DNA of 64,000 bases, taken from NCBI GenBank assembly GCA_021849295.1, contig JAJZTA010000005.1, forward strand, positions 62,339-126,338. Direction: 5' to 3'. Made by a program: the position numbers and the translations under genes. This stretch comes from Pseudomonadota bacterium. GTDB taxonomy: Bacteria > Pseudomonadota > Alphaproteobacteria > Micavibrionales > UBA2020. Shown in pieces: positions 7,172 to 15,165 of this stretch. Every line of letters begins with the position of its first letter. The stretch's first letter is position 1. Below the pieces are notes generated by a model. That model made no database searches. It was not told the origin of the DNA and saw nothing but the letters and a program-made list of their open reading frames with translations.

Positions 7172-7426
7172 ATGAGTAAACTCACCGGCACGTTTTCCGA
7201 CTCCGCATCCGCGAAAGATTCGAGCGCCCTGTTTGGGGCTTCCCTCGATCTAATCGTCGCCGATACGCGTCGCGGGATGGACGCACGTACGCAGCAGGCT
7301 TTCCTGCAGGTATCTGCGCATGCCGGCTCCAACCCGCGCCGCACGGAATACCTGCAGCACTATAAAGCTGCCGCGGGAACGGGCGGACAGGCGCTGAAGG
7401 TGCGCCCGGCCGGGTTCAAAATGTAA
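7172..7426 (+). CDS. Small cargo protein B, paralog of the 6579 gene
   Basis: An 84-residue protein sharing the N-terminal 70 residues of the 6579 product: MSKLTGTFSDSAS, ASLDLIVADTRRGMD, QVSAHAG and YLQHYKAAAG. It lacks the His/Gly-rich extension and ends VRPAGFKM. It is preceded by a promoter-like TTGATT (7107-7112) with TATTTT 16 bases later, and by an AAGAAGGAA ribosome site, and is followed by its own terminator. The pair arose by duplication of a gene-plus-terminator cassette. Function unknown; cargo status is inferred from the self-contained transcription unit inside a phage operon. Confidence 0.75.
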   Translation: MSKLTGTFSDSASAKDSSALFGASLDLIVADTRRGMDARTQQAFLQVSAHAGSNPRRTEYLQHYKAAAGTGGQALKVRPAGFKM

Positions 7427-7446
7427 GTTTTCTTTTTCTCCAGAGG

Positions 7447-7480
7447 AAAAAGCCCGCTGCGGTGACGCAGCGGGTTTTTT
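7447..7480 (+). terminator. Terminator of small cargo gene B
   Basis: CCCGCTGC (7453-7460) pairs with GCAGCGGG (7467-7474) around GGTGAC, flanked by AAAAAG before and a T-run (7475-7480) after. Classic intrinsic terminator. NlpC/P60 begins 22 bases downstream. Confidence 0.88.
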
Positions 7481-7501
7481 CTTGGCCATCAACCTCAGGA
7501 A

Positions 7502-7939
7502 ATGACCGAAATGCCCGTCCCCATCTGGGCGGGGCGATACATCGGGCTGCCGTTCAAGGGACACGGCCGCGACCGCGCCGGGCTTGATTGCTGGGGGCTG
7601 GTGCGGCTGGTCATGGCGGAGCAGTTCGGCATCGCCCTGCCGTCGCATGTTCAGGAATACGAACGCACCACGCAGGTGGAGAAGATCGCGGCGCTGGTCG
7701 AGCGCGAGGCGCAGAAGTGGAAGATCGTGGCGGCGGGGAGCGAACAATGCGGCGACGTGATCGTCCTGCGCGTGCGCGGGCGGCCGATGCACGTCGGGAT
7801 GGTGCTCGGCGACCGCCAGATGCTGCACATCGAGCGCGGCATAGACAGCGTGATCGAGCGTTACAACGGCCCGCACTGGGCCGAAAGGGTCGCGGGCTTC
7901 TACAGATACAAGAGTGTTTATGATGACAGTGAAGAATGA
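7502..7939 (+). CDS. NlpC/P60 phage tail peptidase
   Basis: A 145-residue cysteine peptidase of the NlpC/P60 family as in RcGTA gp14 and lambda K-type tail proteins. The catalytic Cys is in LDCWGLVRLV near residue 30, the catalytic His in MHVGMVLG near residue 98, with the third polar residue expected in MLHIERG. PFKGHGRDR just before the Cys is also typical. It is thought to open murein locally during DNA entry from the tail tip. Its end overlaps the J-like gene by about 20 bases, so the two are translated together. The upstream intrinsic terminator is a puzzle for its transcription. Confidence 0.92.
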   Translation: MTEMPVPIWAGRYIGLPFKGHGRDRAGLDCWGLVRLVMAEQFGIALPSHVQEYERTTQVEKIAALVEREAQKWKIVAAGSEQCGDVIVLRVRGRPMHVGMVLGDRQMLHIERGIDSVIERYNGPHWAERVAGFYRYKSVYDDSEE

Positions 7940-10900
7940 AAAGGTAGACGTATTTATCGCGCCGCATCCGTTCAGGGCGGCGCACGCGCATCACGCCGTC
8001 GCTGCGGGGCAAAGCGTCGCCGCGATCGTGGCGGAACTGCAGCCGGACGCAGGCCTCGCGGAACACGCCCATGTCTATATCGACGGTTCTTACGTGCCGC
8101 ATGACAACTGGGCGCGGGTCAGGCCGAAGGCGGGCACGCAGCTCGCCATCCGCATGGTGCCGATGGGCGGAGGCGGCGGCAAGAACCCTCTGCGCACCGT
8201 CATGTCGCTGGCCATCATGGCGGGCACGGCGGAAATCGGCGGGATGTTCGCGGGTTCGGGCTTACTCGGCTTCGGCCTCGGCGGCATCGTGCGCGCGGGG
8301 CTGGGCATGGCGGGCAGGTTGCTGCTCAATGCGCTTGCGCCGCCCGCCAAACCGCGCTTCCAGCTGACGCAAAAGCAAAGCCCGACCCTGTTCATTCAAG
8401 GGGCGCAAAACAAATCAGCGCCGTTTTCCCGCGTGCCGAAGGTGCTGGGCAAGCACCGCTATGTGCCGCTGCTCGGCGCGTCGCCCTATACCGAGAGCCT
8501 CGGCGGAGACCAGTATCTGCGCATGCTGTTCGTCTGGGGCTACGGCCCGCTAAAGATCTCCGACATCAAGATCGGCGAGACTCCGATCGCGGATTTCAGC
8601 GATGTCGAAATCGAAACGCGGCAGGGGTTTGATACGGATGCGCCGCTGACGCTTTATACCAACAGCATCGTGCAGAACAATCTGCAGGTGGCGCTGACCA
8701 ACGCGGCGGGATATATCACCCGCACCACGGATACGGACGCGACGGCGATTTCCGTCGATATCACCTTTCCGCAAGGGCTGTTCCAGTTCAATGGCAACAA
8801 CGTCAAAACATCCGCGACAGTGGAAGTCTCCGTCGATTACGCGCCTGCGGGCAGCGGCGTATGGACAAGCGCGGGTTCCATCGCCGTCACCGCGCAGCAA
8901 AGCGCCGCGCTGCTCAAGGGAATGCAGTTCGCCGTGCCCGCCGCGGGGCAATACGACGTGCGCCTGCTGCGCGTCACGCCCGACAGCGCGAGCGATCTCG
9001 TCTACGACAGCGTGGTGTGGACGGCTTTGCGCACTATCCGTTCGACGCAGCCGGTGACCATGGCCGGCCTTGCCATGACGGCGCTGCGCATCAAGGCGAC
9101 CGACCAGCTCAACGGCGTGATCGACAAGCTGAACGGCGTGGTCGAGAGCATCGTGCCCGACTGGAACGGCTCAGGCTGGGACAACGCCGCCGACCAGACC
9201 ACATGGCACGCGACATCCAATCCTGCGGCGCTCTTTCGCCATGTCTTGCAGGGCAGCGCCAACGCCCGTCCGCTCGACGACACGCGGCTGGATTTGTCGT
9301 GCCTGCAAACGTGGCACGACGATTGCGCCGCCGCCGCGCGGGAATTCAACGCCGTGATCGACTACGACATTTCCGTCGCCGACGTTTTGCAGGATATCGC
9401 CGCCGCGGGCCGCGCCAGCCCGATGCTGATCGACGGCTGCTGGGGCGTGGTCGAGGATGCGGCGCAAACCGTTCCGGTGCAGCATTTCACCCCGCGCAAC
9501 AGCTACACCTTCAGCGGCAACAAGACGTTTTCGGATCTGCCGCAGGCCCTGCGCGTGCGCTTCATCAACCGCGACAACGGCTGGCTGCAGGACGAGCGCA
9601 TTGTCTACGACGACGGCTATGACGCCGCCAACACAACGGTCTATGAAGTTCTGGAACTGCCGGGCGTGACCGACAAGGATCAGGCGTGGAAGGACGGCCG
9701 CTATCATATCGCGACGGCGCGCCTCCGCCCCGAGACCTACAGTTTCTACGCCGACATCGAGCATATCGTAGCCACGCGCGGCGATCTGATCCGCTTCACC
9801 CACGACGTGCCGCTGTTCGGCCTGATGAGCGCGCGGGTGAAATCCGTCGCGACCTCCGGAACGACCATCGCCGGCGTCACGCTCGACGCCGAGGTGACCA
9901 TGCAGGCGGGAACGGCTTATGCCGCGCGCTTTCGCCTTGCCGACGGCACCTCGCTGGTGCAATCGCTGGTGACGGTCGCGGGCACGGGCGCGGCTGTGAC
10001 GTTCACAACACCGGTCGATGCAAGCATGGGCCCCGCGGCGGGCGATCTCGCGCTGTTCGGGGAAAGCGGGCAGGAGAGCGTGGAGCTGGTGGTGAAATCG
10101 ATCACGCCGCAAAACGATCTCAACGCGCTCATTACCTGCGTCGATTACGCGCCCGCGGTTTTCACGGCGGACAGCGGCGCGATCCCGCCATTTACAAGCC
10201 AGATCACCGTGCCGCCGGAGATGCTGCCGCCGCCCGCGCCGGTGTTGAGCCAGATCCAGTCCGGCACGCCGACGATGATCAAAAACGCCGACGGCACCTT
10301 TACCGACCGCGTCGTGGTGACGCTGCAAACGCCGTCCTATAACGGCGCGCTGGATATCAAAGCGCTGGTGCGCGCGGCGGGCGAGACGGATTTTGCGCCC
10401 GCCACGATCCTCAGTAAAACCGCGAACAGCGTTTCCCTCGGCAACCTCGCCGCGGGCGGCATTTACGATATAAAAATATATTATATGTCCGTCAGCAACC
10501 TGATGTCGGACATGCTGACGATTGCGGGCTATCAGGTCGCGACCGACACGCCCTCGGACGTGACGGGGTTCGCCATGAACGTGCTCGGCACCACGGCGCA
10601 CCTGACGTGGAATGCGGTGGCGGACATCGACCTTGCGGGCTATACCATCCGCTTCGCGCCGCAGACGGCGGGCGTGACCTGGGCGGGCGCGACGGACATG
10701 ATCGCGCAAATTCCCGCGGGCGCGACGGGCGTTGCCGTGCCCGCCGCCGTCGGCACCTATCTCGTCAAGGCGGTGAGCGCGGCGGGCCTGAAAAGCGCGA
10801 ACGCCGACCTCGTGGTTTCCACCATCGCGGGGCTTTCGGGCACGACATATATATTGACGGTGACGGAAGATTCAGGGTTCGCGGGCACGAACAGCGATAC

Positions 10901-11606
10901 GGTCGCGGCAGCGGGCGTGCTGCGGCTCACCGGCGCGGATACGGTCGATGTCTGGCCGGATTTCGATCTCGTGGCGGATGCGGACGTCGGCAACGCGGGG
11001 CTGGCCACGGCGGGAACCTACGGTTTCGCCAATAGCGTCGATCTCGGCGCGGTTTACACGTCGCGCCTCACCATGGACATGGCGGTTTACGGCATCGATA
11101 CCACGACGACGATCGATATCTGGGCGGATGTCGACAATCAGGAGAGCTTCGACCAGACGGTCGATCCGTCGCTGTGGAACGTCGCGTTGTGCCTGCGCAC
11201 CACCAACGACGATCCGTCGCTCACGCCCGTATGGAGCGCGTGGATGCCGTTCGTGATCGGCGACTATTCTGCAAGGGCATACCAGTTTCAGGCGGAGCTG
11301 ACCAGCGATCTCGCGGGCGTCACGCCCGCCATCACGCGCCTGGGCGTCGATCTCGACATGCCCGACCGCGACGAGAGCGGGAACGGCATCGCCGCGCCGG
11401 CGGCGGGGATCGCCGTGACTTATACCAACCCGTTCCGCGCCACGCCCGCCGTCGCGATTACGGCGCAGGACTTAGGCACCGGCGACTATTACGCCATCAC
11501 AGGTTCCACGGCCTTCGGCTTCACGGTGCGGTTTTTCAACGCGGCGGGCGCGGGCGTGGCGCGCACCTTCGACTGGCTCGCCAAGGGCTACGGGCAACAA
11601 AGCTAA
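7920..11606 (+). CDS. J-like tail tip / host specificity protein
   Basis: A 1228-residue central tail-tip protein. Residues 1-60 resemble the small ubiquitin-like N-domain of J (VYIDGSYVPHDNWARVRPKAGTQ in part); 65-110 is a Gly-rich hydrophobic segment (MSLAIMAGTAEIGG). From about 140 comes the J core (FSRVPKVLGKHRYVPLLGASP). Two fibronectin III-like domains follow around residues 780-970. The C-terminus (YTNPFRATPAVAIT ... FDWLAKGYG) is a small beta domain common at the ends of alphaproteobacterial tail proteins and a likely receptor contact. An in-frame GTG at 7914 and an ATG at 7923 are alternative starts. The frame is intact over 3.7 kb. Confidence 0.92.
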   Translation: MMTVKNEKVDVFIAPHPFRAAHAHHAVAAGQSVAAIVAELQPDAGLAEHAHVYIDGSYVPHDNWARVRPKAGTQLAIRMVPMGGGGGKNPLRTVMSLAIMAGTAEIGGMFAGSGLLGFGLGGIVRAGLGMAGRLLLNALAPPAKPRFQLTQKQSPTLFIQGAQNKSAPFSRVPKVLGKHRYVPLLGASPYTESLGGDQYLRMLFVWGYGPLKISDIKIGETPIADFSDVEIETRQGFDTDAPLTLYTNSIVQNNLQVALTNAAGYITRTTDTDATAISVDITFPQGLFQFNGNNVKTSATVEVSVDYAPAGSGVWTSAGSIAVTAQQSAALLKGMQFAVPAAGQYDVRLLRVTPDSASDLVYDSVVWTALRTIRSTQPVTMAGLAMTALRIKATDQLNGVIDKLNGVVESIVPDWNGSGWDNAADQTTWHATSNPAALFRHVLQGSANARPLDDTRLDLSCLQTWHDDCAAAAREFNAVIDYDISVADVLQDIAAAGRASPMLIDGCWGVVEDAAQTVPVQHFTPRNSYTFSGNKTFSDLPQALRVRFINRDNGWLQDERIVYDDGYDAANTTVYEVLELPGVTDKDQAWKDGRYHIATARLRPETYSFYADIEHIVATRGDLIRFTHDVPLFGLMSARVKSVATSGTTIAGVTLDAEVTMQAGTAYAARFRLADGTSLVQSLVTVAGTGAAVTFTTPVDASMGPAAGDLALFGESGQESVELVVKSITPQNDLNALITCVDYAPAVFTADSGAIPPFTSQITVPPEMLPPPAPVLSQIQSGTPTMIKNADGTFTDRVVVTLQTPSYNGALDIKALVRAAGETDFAPATILSKTANSVSLGNLAAGGIYDIKIYYMSVSNLMSDMLTIAGYQVATDTPSDVTGFAMNVLGTTAHLTWNAVADIDLAGYTIRFAPQTAGVTWAGATDMIAQIPAGATGVAVPAAVGTYLVKAVSAAGLKSANADLVVSTIAGLSGTTYILTVTEDSGFAGTNSDTVAAAGVLRLTGADTVDVWPDFDLVADADVGNAGLATAGTYGFANSVDLGAVYTSRLTMDMAVYGIDTTTTIDIWADVDNQESFDQTVDPSLWNVALCLRTTNDDPSLTPVWSAWMPFVIGDYSARAYQFQAELTSDLAGVTPAITRLGVDLDMPDRDESGNGIAAPAAGIAVTYTNPFRATPAVAITAQDLGTGDYYAITGSTAFGFTVRFFNAAGAGVARTFDWLAKGYGQQS

Positions 11607-11627
11607 ACAACTGACAAGGAGAACACT

Positions 11628-12749
11628 ATGACACAAGCCACCTCGCAGATCGGGGCGGACCAGTCCGGTCTTGCCTACCGCAACGCGGACAACGCCGGAA
11701 AACAGGCGATCCTGAACCACCACAAAGGCTCGACAGCGCCGACTTACGCCGAAGCGGGCATCATCTGGCTCAATGACAGCGCGACGCCGTGGACGCTCAA
11801 TGTCTACAACGGCACGGGCTGGATCACGCTCGGCGAGATCAACGCCACCACCGCGACCTTTCAGCCTTACAACGGCACGGCTGCGCCGCGCATGCTCAAT
11901 TTCGCGACCGACACCGGCGTGGCGAACGCCTATGCGATCGCGCCCGCGCCCGCCGCGACGGCCTATGCCGCGGGGCAGATCGTGACGCTCAAGCCCGCCA
12001 ACGCCAACACGGGCGCGGCGACGGTCAACGTCAACAGTCTCGGCGCCGTGAACATCAAGCTGCTCGACGGAAACAGTCCGGCGGCGAACGCGCTGCTCGC
12101 CACCGGCGTTTACACGCTGGTTTATGACGGCACCGACTTCATCGTGCTCAATCCGTCGCTGCCCGCCTTTACCGGCGACGGCGGCTCCGGCGGCGCATCC
12201 GGCCTCGTGCCCGCGCCCGCGGCGGGCGACGCGGCGGCGGGGAAGGTGCTCGGCGCAAACGGCGGCTGGGTCGCGAACGGCGGCGGCCCGACCATCGTCG
12301 CGCCCGCGGTCTTGAGCGGTACGGCGGCGCATTTCAGCGGCCTGCCTGCGAACATCACGGCGGTCGATGTGACGTTCGTCGGCCTCTCCGGTTCGGGCAC
12401 GTCGAACTACGCGCTGCAATTGGGCGACAGCGGCGGCCTTGTGGCGACGGGATACAGCGGCTACGCCCTGAACGAAGGCGCGGGCGGGGGCGTGACGTTC
12501 AGCTCCAGCTTCAACTGGCAAAACGCGGCGGCGGGATACGCCGTCTACGGCACTTTAAGGCTGCGGCTGATCGATGCCGCCAACAACACGTGGTCGGTGG
12601 ACGGCGTGACGCAAAGCGGCGGCGGCTGGGAGCGCGTGGACGGCACGGTGTCCCTCGGCGCGGGCAACGCGCTCTCGCAGTTCACGCTGACGTTCGTCAA
12701 CGGCACGGACACGTTCGACGCGGGCAGCCTCGGCTACAGGTATCAGTAA
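11628..12749 (+). CDS. Tail fibre-like protein
   Basis: A 373-residue protein rich in Gly, Ala, Asn and Thr. Residues 20-60 contain NHHKGSTAPTYAEAGIIWLND, a motif common at the N-terminal end of phage fibres; residues 85-170 resemble a repetitive beta region (NANTGAATVNVNSLGAVNIK); residues 180-215 are a Gly/Ala/Pro hinge; the C-terminal 150 residues form a probable beta-sandwich tip (SGSGTSNYALQLGDSGG). The gene follows J by about 20 bases with a CAAGGAGAA ribosome site. It probably forms side or central fibres that bind the host surface. The receptor cannot be predicted. Confidence 0.75.
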   Translation: MTQATSQIGADQSGLAYRNADNAGKQAILNHHKGSTAPTYAEAGIIWLNDSATPWTLNVYNGTGWITLGEINATTATFQPYNGTAAPRMLNFATDTGVANAYAIAPAPAATAYAAGQIVTLKPANANTGAATVNVNSLGAVNIKLLDGNSPAANALLATGVYTLVYDGTDFIVLNPSLPAFTGDGGSGGASGLVPAPAAGDAAAGKVLGANGGWVANGGGPTIVAPAVLSGTAAHFSGLPANITAVDVTFVGLSGSGTSNYALQLGDSGGLVATGYSGYALNEGAGGGVTFSSSFNWQNAAAGYAVYGTLRLRLIDAANNTWSVDGVTQSGGGWERVDGTVSLGAGNALSQFTLTFVNGTDTFDAGSLGYRYQ

Positions 12750-12752
12750 AGC

Positions 12753-12992
12753 ATGAGCGACAGCATCCGTCAGGAGCTGGGGCAGATACAGGGCGTTCTC
12801 TCCCAGATCCAGAAAAACACCGACAAGATTCCCGATCTGGTCGCGGGCGTGCAGCGGCACGAGGCGGCGATCGGCGAAATGCAGCCGCACGTTGCCGATT
12901 ACGTGCGCACCCGCCAGCGCGCCATCGGCATCGGCGCCTTTATCGCCATCGCCTTCGCGGCGATCGGCAAATTTTTGGGAGGACATTCTTAA
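12753..12992 (+). CDS. Small membrane protein of the lysis cassette (XhlA/holin-like)
   Basis: A 79-residue protein with an N-terminal coiled coil (IRQELGQIQGVLSQIQKNTDKI) and one C-terminal transmembrane helix (AIGIGAFIAIAFAAIGKFL), the layout of XhlA-type proteins that aid holin function, or of single-span holins. It starts three bases after the fibre gene and ends directly at the start of the predicted murein hydrolase. No second holin candidate exists in the cassette, so it may itself be the holin. That assignment is inference. Confidence 0.7.
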   Translation: MSDSIRQELGQIQGVLSQIQKNTDKIPDLVAGVQRHEAAIGEMQPHVADYVRTRQRAIGIGAFIAIAFAAIGKFLGGHS

Positions 12993-13448
12993 ATGACGCA
13001 ACTTTTCGATCCGCGCGGCATCCGCAACAACAATCCCGGCAATCTCCGTCTGTCCAAAACCCGATGGCAGGGGCAGGCGGCGGAGCAGACCGACCCCGAC
13101 TTCATCACCTTCATCTCGCCGGTCTTCGGCCTGCGCGCGCTGATGAAGACGCTGCTCACCTATCATCTGAAATACGGCCTCGATACGGTGAGGAGCCTCA
13201 TCAACCGCTACGCGCCGCCGGTCGAAAACGACACCGGCGCCTACATGCAAGACGTGGCGCGGCGCATGGGCGTGAAGGTGGACGACCCCGTCGATCTTTG
13301 CGCGCCAAAGGCGCTGATCACGATCGCCATGGCGATCGTCTGCCACGAAAACGGCCGCCCGCCCGCGGGACGCGTGCCGGACTGGTATGATGCGTCGGTT
13401 TATGCCGAAGCGGTGGCGCTGGCGCTGCCGCAGAAGGAGGACGCATGA
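12993..13448 (+). CDS. Putative endolysin / murein hydrolase (NNNPGN-motif protein)
   Basis: A 151-residue protein with the motif RGIRNNNPGNLR at residues 8-19 and the FGLRALMKTLLTYH and RSLINRYAPP segments. This motif set is found in small phage proteins annotated as structural or lysozyme-like. The surrounding order (membrane protein, this gene, i-spanin, o-spanin) places it in the endolysin slot. No signal peptide is visible. A strong GGGAGGA ribosome site precedes it and its stop overlaps the spanin start (ATGA, 13445-13448). Enzymatic role is inferred from cassette position. Confidence 0.75.
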   Translation: MTQLFDPRGIRNNNPGNLRLSKTRWQGQAAEQTDPDFITFISPVFGLRALMKTLLTYHLKYGLDTVRSLINRYAPPVENDTGAYMQDVARRMGVKVDDPVDLCAPKALITIAMAIVCHENGRPPAGRVPDWYDASVYAEAVALALPQKEDA

Positions 13449-13639
13449 TTTTATGCGCTTTGATCGCGGGTCTGGCAGTCGCCTTCCTCGTCCATATGGA
13501 GTTCCTCGGCCGCATTGCTGAGGAGAACGACGCAAAAGGAGAAATTCTCGATGACATTGAAAAAGCGGATCAGGCGCGCGCTGCTGTGGAGCATGACGCT
13601 GCTGCCGATGAACGGGTGCGCGACGAATTCACGCGCTGA
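13445..13639 (+). CDS. i-spanin (Rz-like) inner-membrane lysis protein
   Basis: A 64-residue protein with one N-terminal transmembrane helix (MILCALIAGLAVAFLVHMEF) and an acidic, helical periplasmic tail (AEENDAKGEILDDIEKADQAR), the minimal Rz design. It starts with a GGAGGA ribosome site and a 4-base overlap with the endolysin gene. The o-spanin gene begins inside it in another frame. It is short for an Rz protein, so the periplasmic rod would be reduced. It is assigned from topology, position and the embedded partner. Confidence 0.78.
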   Translation: MILCALIAGLAVAFLVHMEFLGRIAEENDAKGEILDDIEKADQARAAVEHDAAADERVRDEFTR

Positions 13640-13748
13640 TTTTTGCCAGATTTACCGGCCGGTTTATATGTCGCGCAGGGATACGGAGAAAACCAAGCGG
13701 CAGATCGACGGGAACAATGCCGCGTGGGTGGCGCTATGCAAGCAGTAG
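13551..13748 (+). CDS. o-spanin (Rz1-like) outer-membrane lipoprotein, overlapping the i-spanin gene
   Basis: A 65-residue protein with a basic N-terminus, a hydrophobic stretch and the lipobox LLPMNGC, giving a mature lipoprotein of about 45 residues. The remainder (FCQIYRPVYMSRRDTEKTKRQ then DGNNAAWVALC) matches the CxxYRPVxxSxxDTxxTKxQIDxNNAxW pattern of Rz1-like proteins in alphaproteobacterial phages. Its start, preceded by AAAGGAG at 13535-13541, lies within the i-spanin gene in a different reading frame, giving an 89-base overlap. It bridges to the i-spanin to fuse the membranes at lysis. Confidence 0.85.
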   Translation: MTLKKRIRRALLWSMTLLPMNGCATNSRADFCQIYRPVYMSRRDTEKTKRQIDGNNAAWVALCKQ

Positions 13749-13751
13749 TCT

Positions 13752-14339
13752 TCAGGCGCAGATATACTTCGCGTGATGCTCCATCACCTTGAGCAAAGTC
13801 TTTTCAAGTCCGATGTGCTTGGCGCGGGCTGCCGCGTCGCGGGCGGTCATGCCGCGTTTGTCTTCGGCGAAGACGTTGACGCCCGCCTTGATCAGCAGGC
13901 CGGCCATCTTCACGTCGCCTTTCGCGGCGGCGATGTGCAGCAGGCCAAAGCCGGAGAGGCGGTCGGCGGTGCCGAGGCTTGCGCCGCGCTTCAAAAGATA
14001 TGCGACGATGTCATACTTGCTTTGCTGCACGGCGAGCATCAAGGGGGTGTGGCCGAAGGGCTGCACTTCCGCGTCGACATAGGCGCCGTTGTCGAGCAGG
14101 AAGGCCACCATGTCGATATGGCCAAAAAAAGCCGCCTCGTGTAACGGGCGGCGGCCTTCGTCGTTGGGGCTGTCGATCGGCGCGCCGGCCTCGAAGATCA
14201 CCTCTGCACTGAGAAGGTCTCCTTCGCGTGCGAGGTCGTGCATCAAGCTGTGGGTAAGTCCGAGATCCGCTGTTCCGTCGTCGTAGGGGCCGACGTTGAA
14301 GTTGTAGGCGCGGGAGCCTGTCATAATATGCGGGGTCAT
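13752..14339 (-). CDS. Ankyrin-repeat protein
   Basis: A 195-residue protein with four to five ankyrin repeats from about residue 30 to 190, for example GRRPLHEAAFFGHIDMVAFLL, GHTPLMLAVQQSKYDIVAYLL and FGLLHIAAAKGDVKMAGLLI (each listed in part as the repeat core). No signal peptide or membrane segment is seen. It runs against the prophage genes and ends three bases after the o-spanin gene. The start is supported by AGAGGAG 7 bases upstream. Ankyrin proteins bind other proteins and are common cargo of phages in host-associated alphaproteobacteria. Partner unknown. It may be lysogeny-expressed cargo or a host gene bordering the prophage. Confidence 0.88.
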   Translation of the reverse strand: MTPHIMTGSRAYNFNVGPYDDGTADLGLTHSLMHDLAREGDLLSAEVIFEAGAPIDSPNDEGRRPLHEAAFFGHIDMVAFLLDNGAYVDAEVQPFGHTPLMLAVQQSKYDIVAYLLKRGASLGTADRLSGFGLLHIAAAKGDVKMAGLLIKAGVNVFAEDKRGMTARDAAARAKHIGLEKTLLKVMEHHAKYICA

Positions 14340-14717
14340 TTTGTATCTCCTCTGGGCTTTGAGAGCGGGGGAAGTAGTAATGACTTCTATATGTTGTGTA
14401 TGCTTTCATTATATGCCACAAGATGATGAATAGTTACTTAATTTTGAGCCTTTAGGTAAAAATATTGCGGCGCGGGTTTTGGAAAGCGTGGAAAGCCGCG
14501 TCCCGCTTCATTTTCGAGCGCATATGAGATTCTCGATTTGTGGATACATTCTTGCCATAAGCTAAAGAAAAGCGGATTTGTTGCATCGCATCACGCTTTT
14601 GTGTGGCGGGTGATTCTTTTTCGCGCCTTTGGCGCCGCTTATCCACAAGGGAAAGATTGACCTCAGGCGGTTCTCTCTCTACCCTTGCCCTGCGGTCTTT
14701 TGCAGGAGGATTTTGCC
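14340..14717. other. Intergenic region with two DnaA-box-like sites
   Basis: No gene is supported here. The left half (14380-14465) is A/T-rich and holds the promoter area of the ankyrin gene. TTATCCACA at 14639-14647 is a perfect consensus DnaA box and TGTGGATAC at 14539-14547 is a one-mismatch box in the opposite orientation. A small frame on the minus strand (14452-14727) is judged spurious. Confidence 0.5.
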
Positions 14718-15134
14718 ATGTGCCCACCGTTCGACGCCACGCCCGAACCCGATGACAAGCTGGTACGTCTGGCCGCGGTCTTCCGCAAGGCGGCGGAAAA
14801 AAGCACCGGCCCCGCCAAGCCGAAGTTCGTGCGCCTCAGCAACGCCTTCAACGCCATGCAGGATCTCGCCGACAGGGGCGACCGGCTGACCTTCGAGGGC
14901 GCGAAGCTGGAATTCGACGCGGCGATGGACGACGTCAAGCGCTACGCCCGCACCAATCCTTCGGCCCAGCGGATCCTGATGGAGCTTTCGCGCGACATCC
15001 TGAAGATCGAAGGCGAGCTGCCCGAGGACACCAGGCAGCCCGACCCGCCGGTCAAGCCGCCGCAGCCGCCCGAAAAGCCGCCCGAAAAGAAAACCGACGG
15101 CAAGAAAAAAGGCAGCCGCCACTGGCATATCTGA
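14718..15134 (+). CDS. Hypothetical protein with Pro/Lys-rich tail
   Basis: A 138-residue protein. Residues 1-100 are helical and charged (LVRLAAVFRKAAEKSTGPAK; FEGAKLEFDAAMDDVKRYA); residues 108-138 are Pro/Lys-rich (PPVKPPQPPEKPPEK) and end GSRHWHI. The start at 14718 is chosen because AGGAGGA lies 7 bases before it. No signal peptide or family is recognised. It stands alone between the prophage end and a group of small genes on the other strand. Confidence 0.7.
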   Translation: MCPPFDATPEPDDKLVRLAAVFRKAAEKSTGPAKPKFVRLSNAFNAMQDLADRGDRLTFEGAKLEFDAAMDDVKRYARTNPSAQRILMELSRDILKIEGELPEDTRQPDPPVKPPQPPEKPPEKKTDGKKKGSRHWHI

Positions 15135-15165
15135 GCGGCGGCCACCTTCATACTCTGTTTTTACG

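Noticed and set aside
1-13750. Interpretation of the left block as a gene transfer agent rather than a prophage
   Set aside because: Order and several families match GTA genes, but DUF2460/DUF2163 are replaced by DUF1833-type genes, a full lysis cassette and cargo are attached, and the tape measure is aberrant; a prophage is the simpler reading.
14452-14727. Possible 91-codon gene on the minus strand
   Set aside because: It would overlap the well-supported start of the 14718 gene, has no ribosome site and a random-looking composition.
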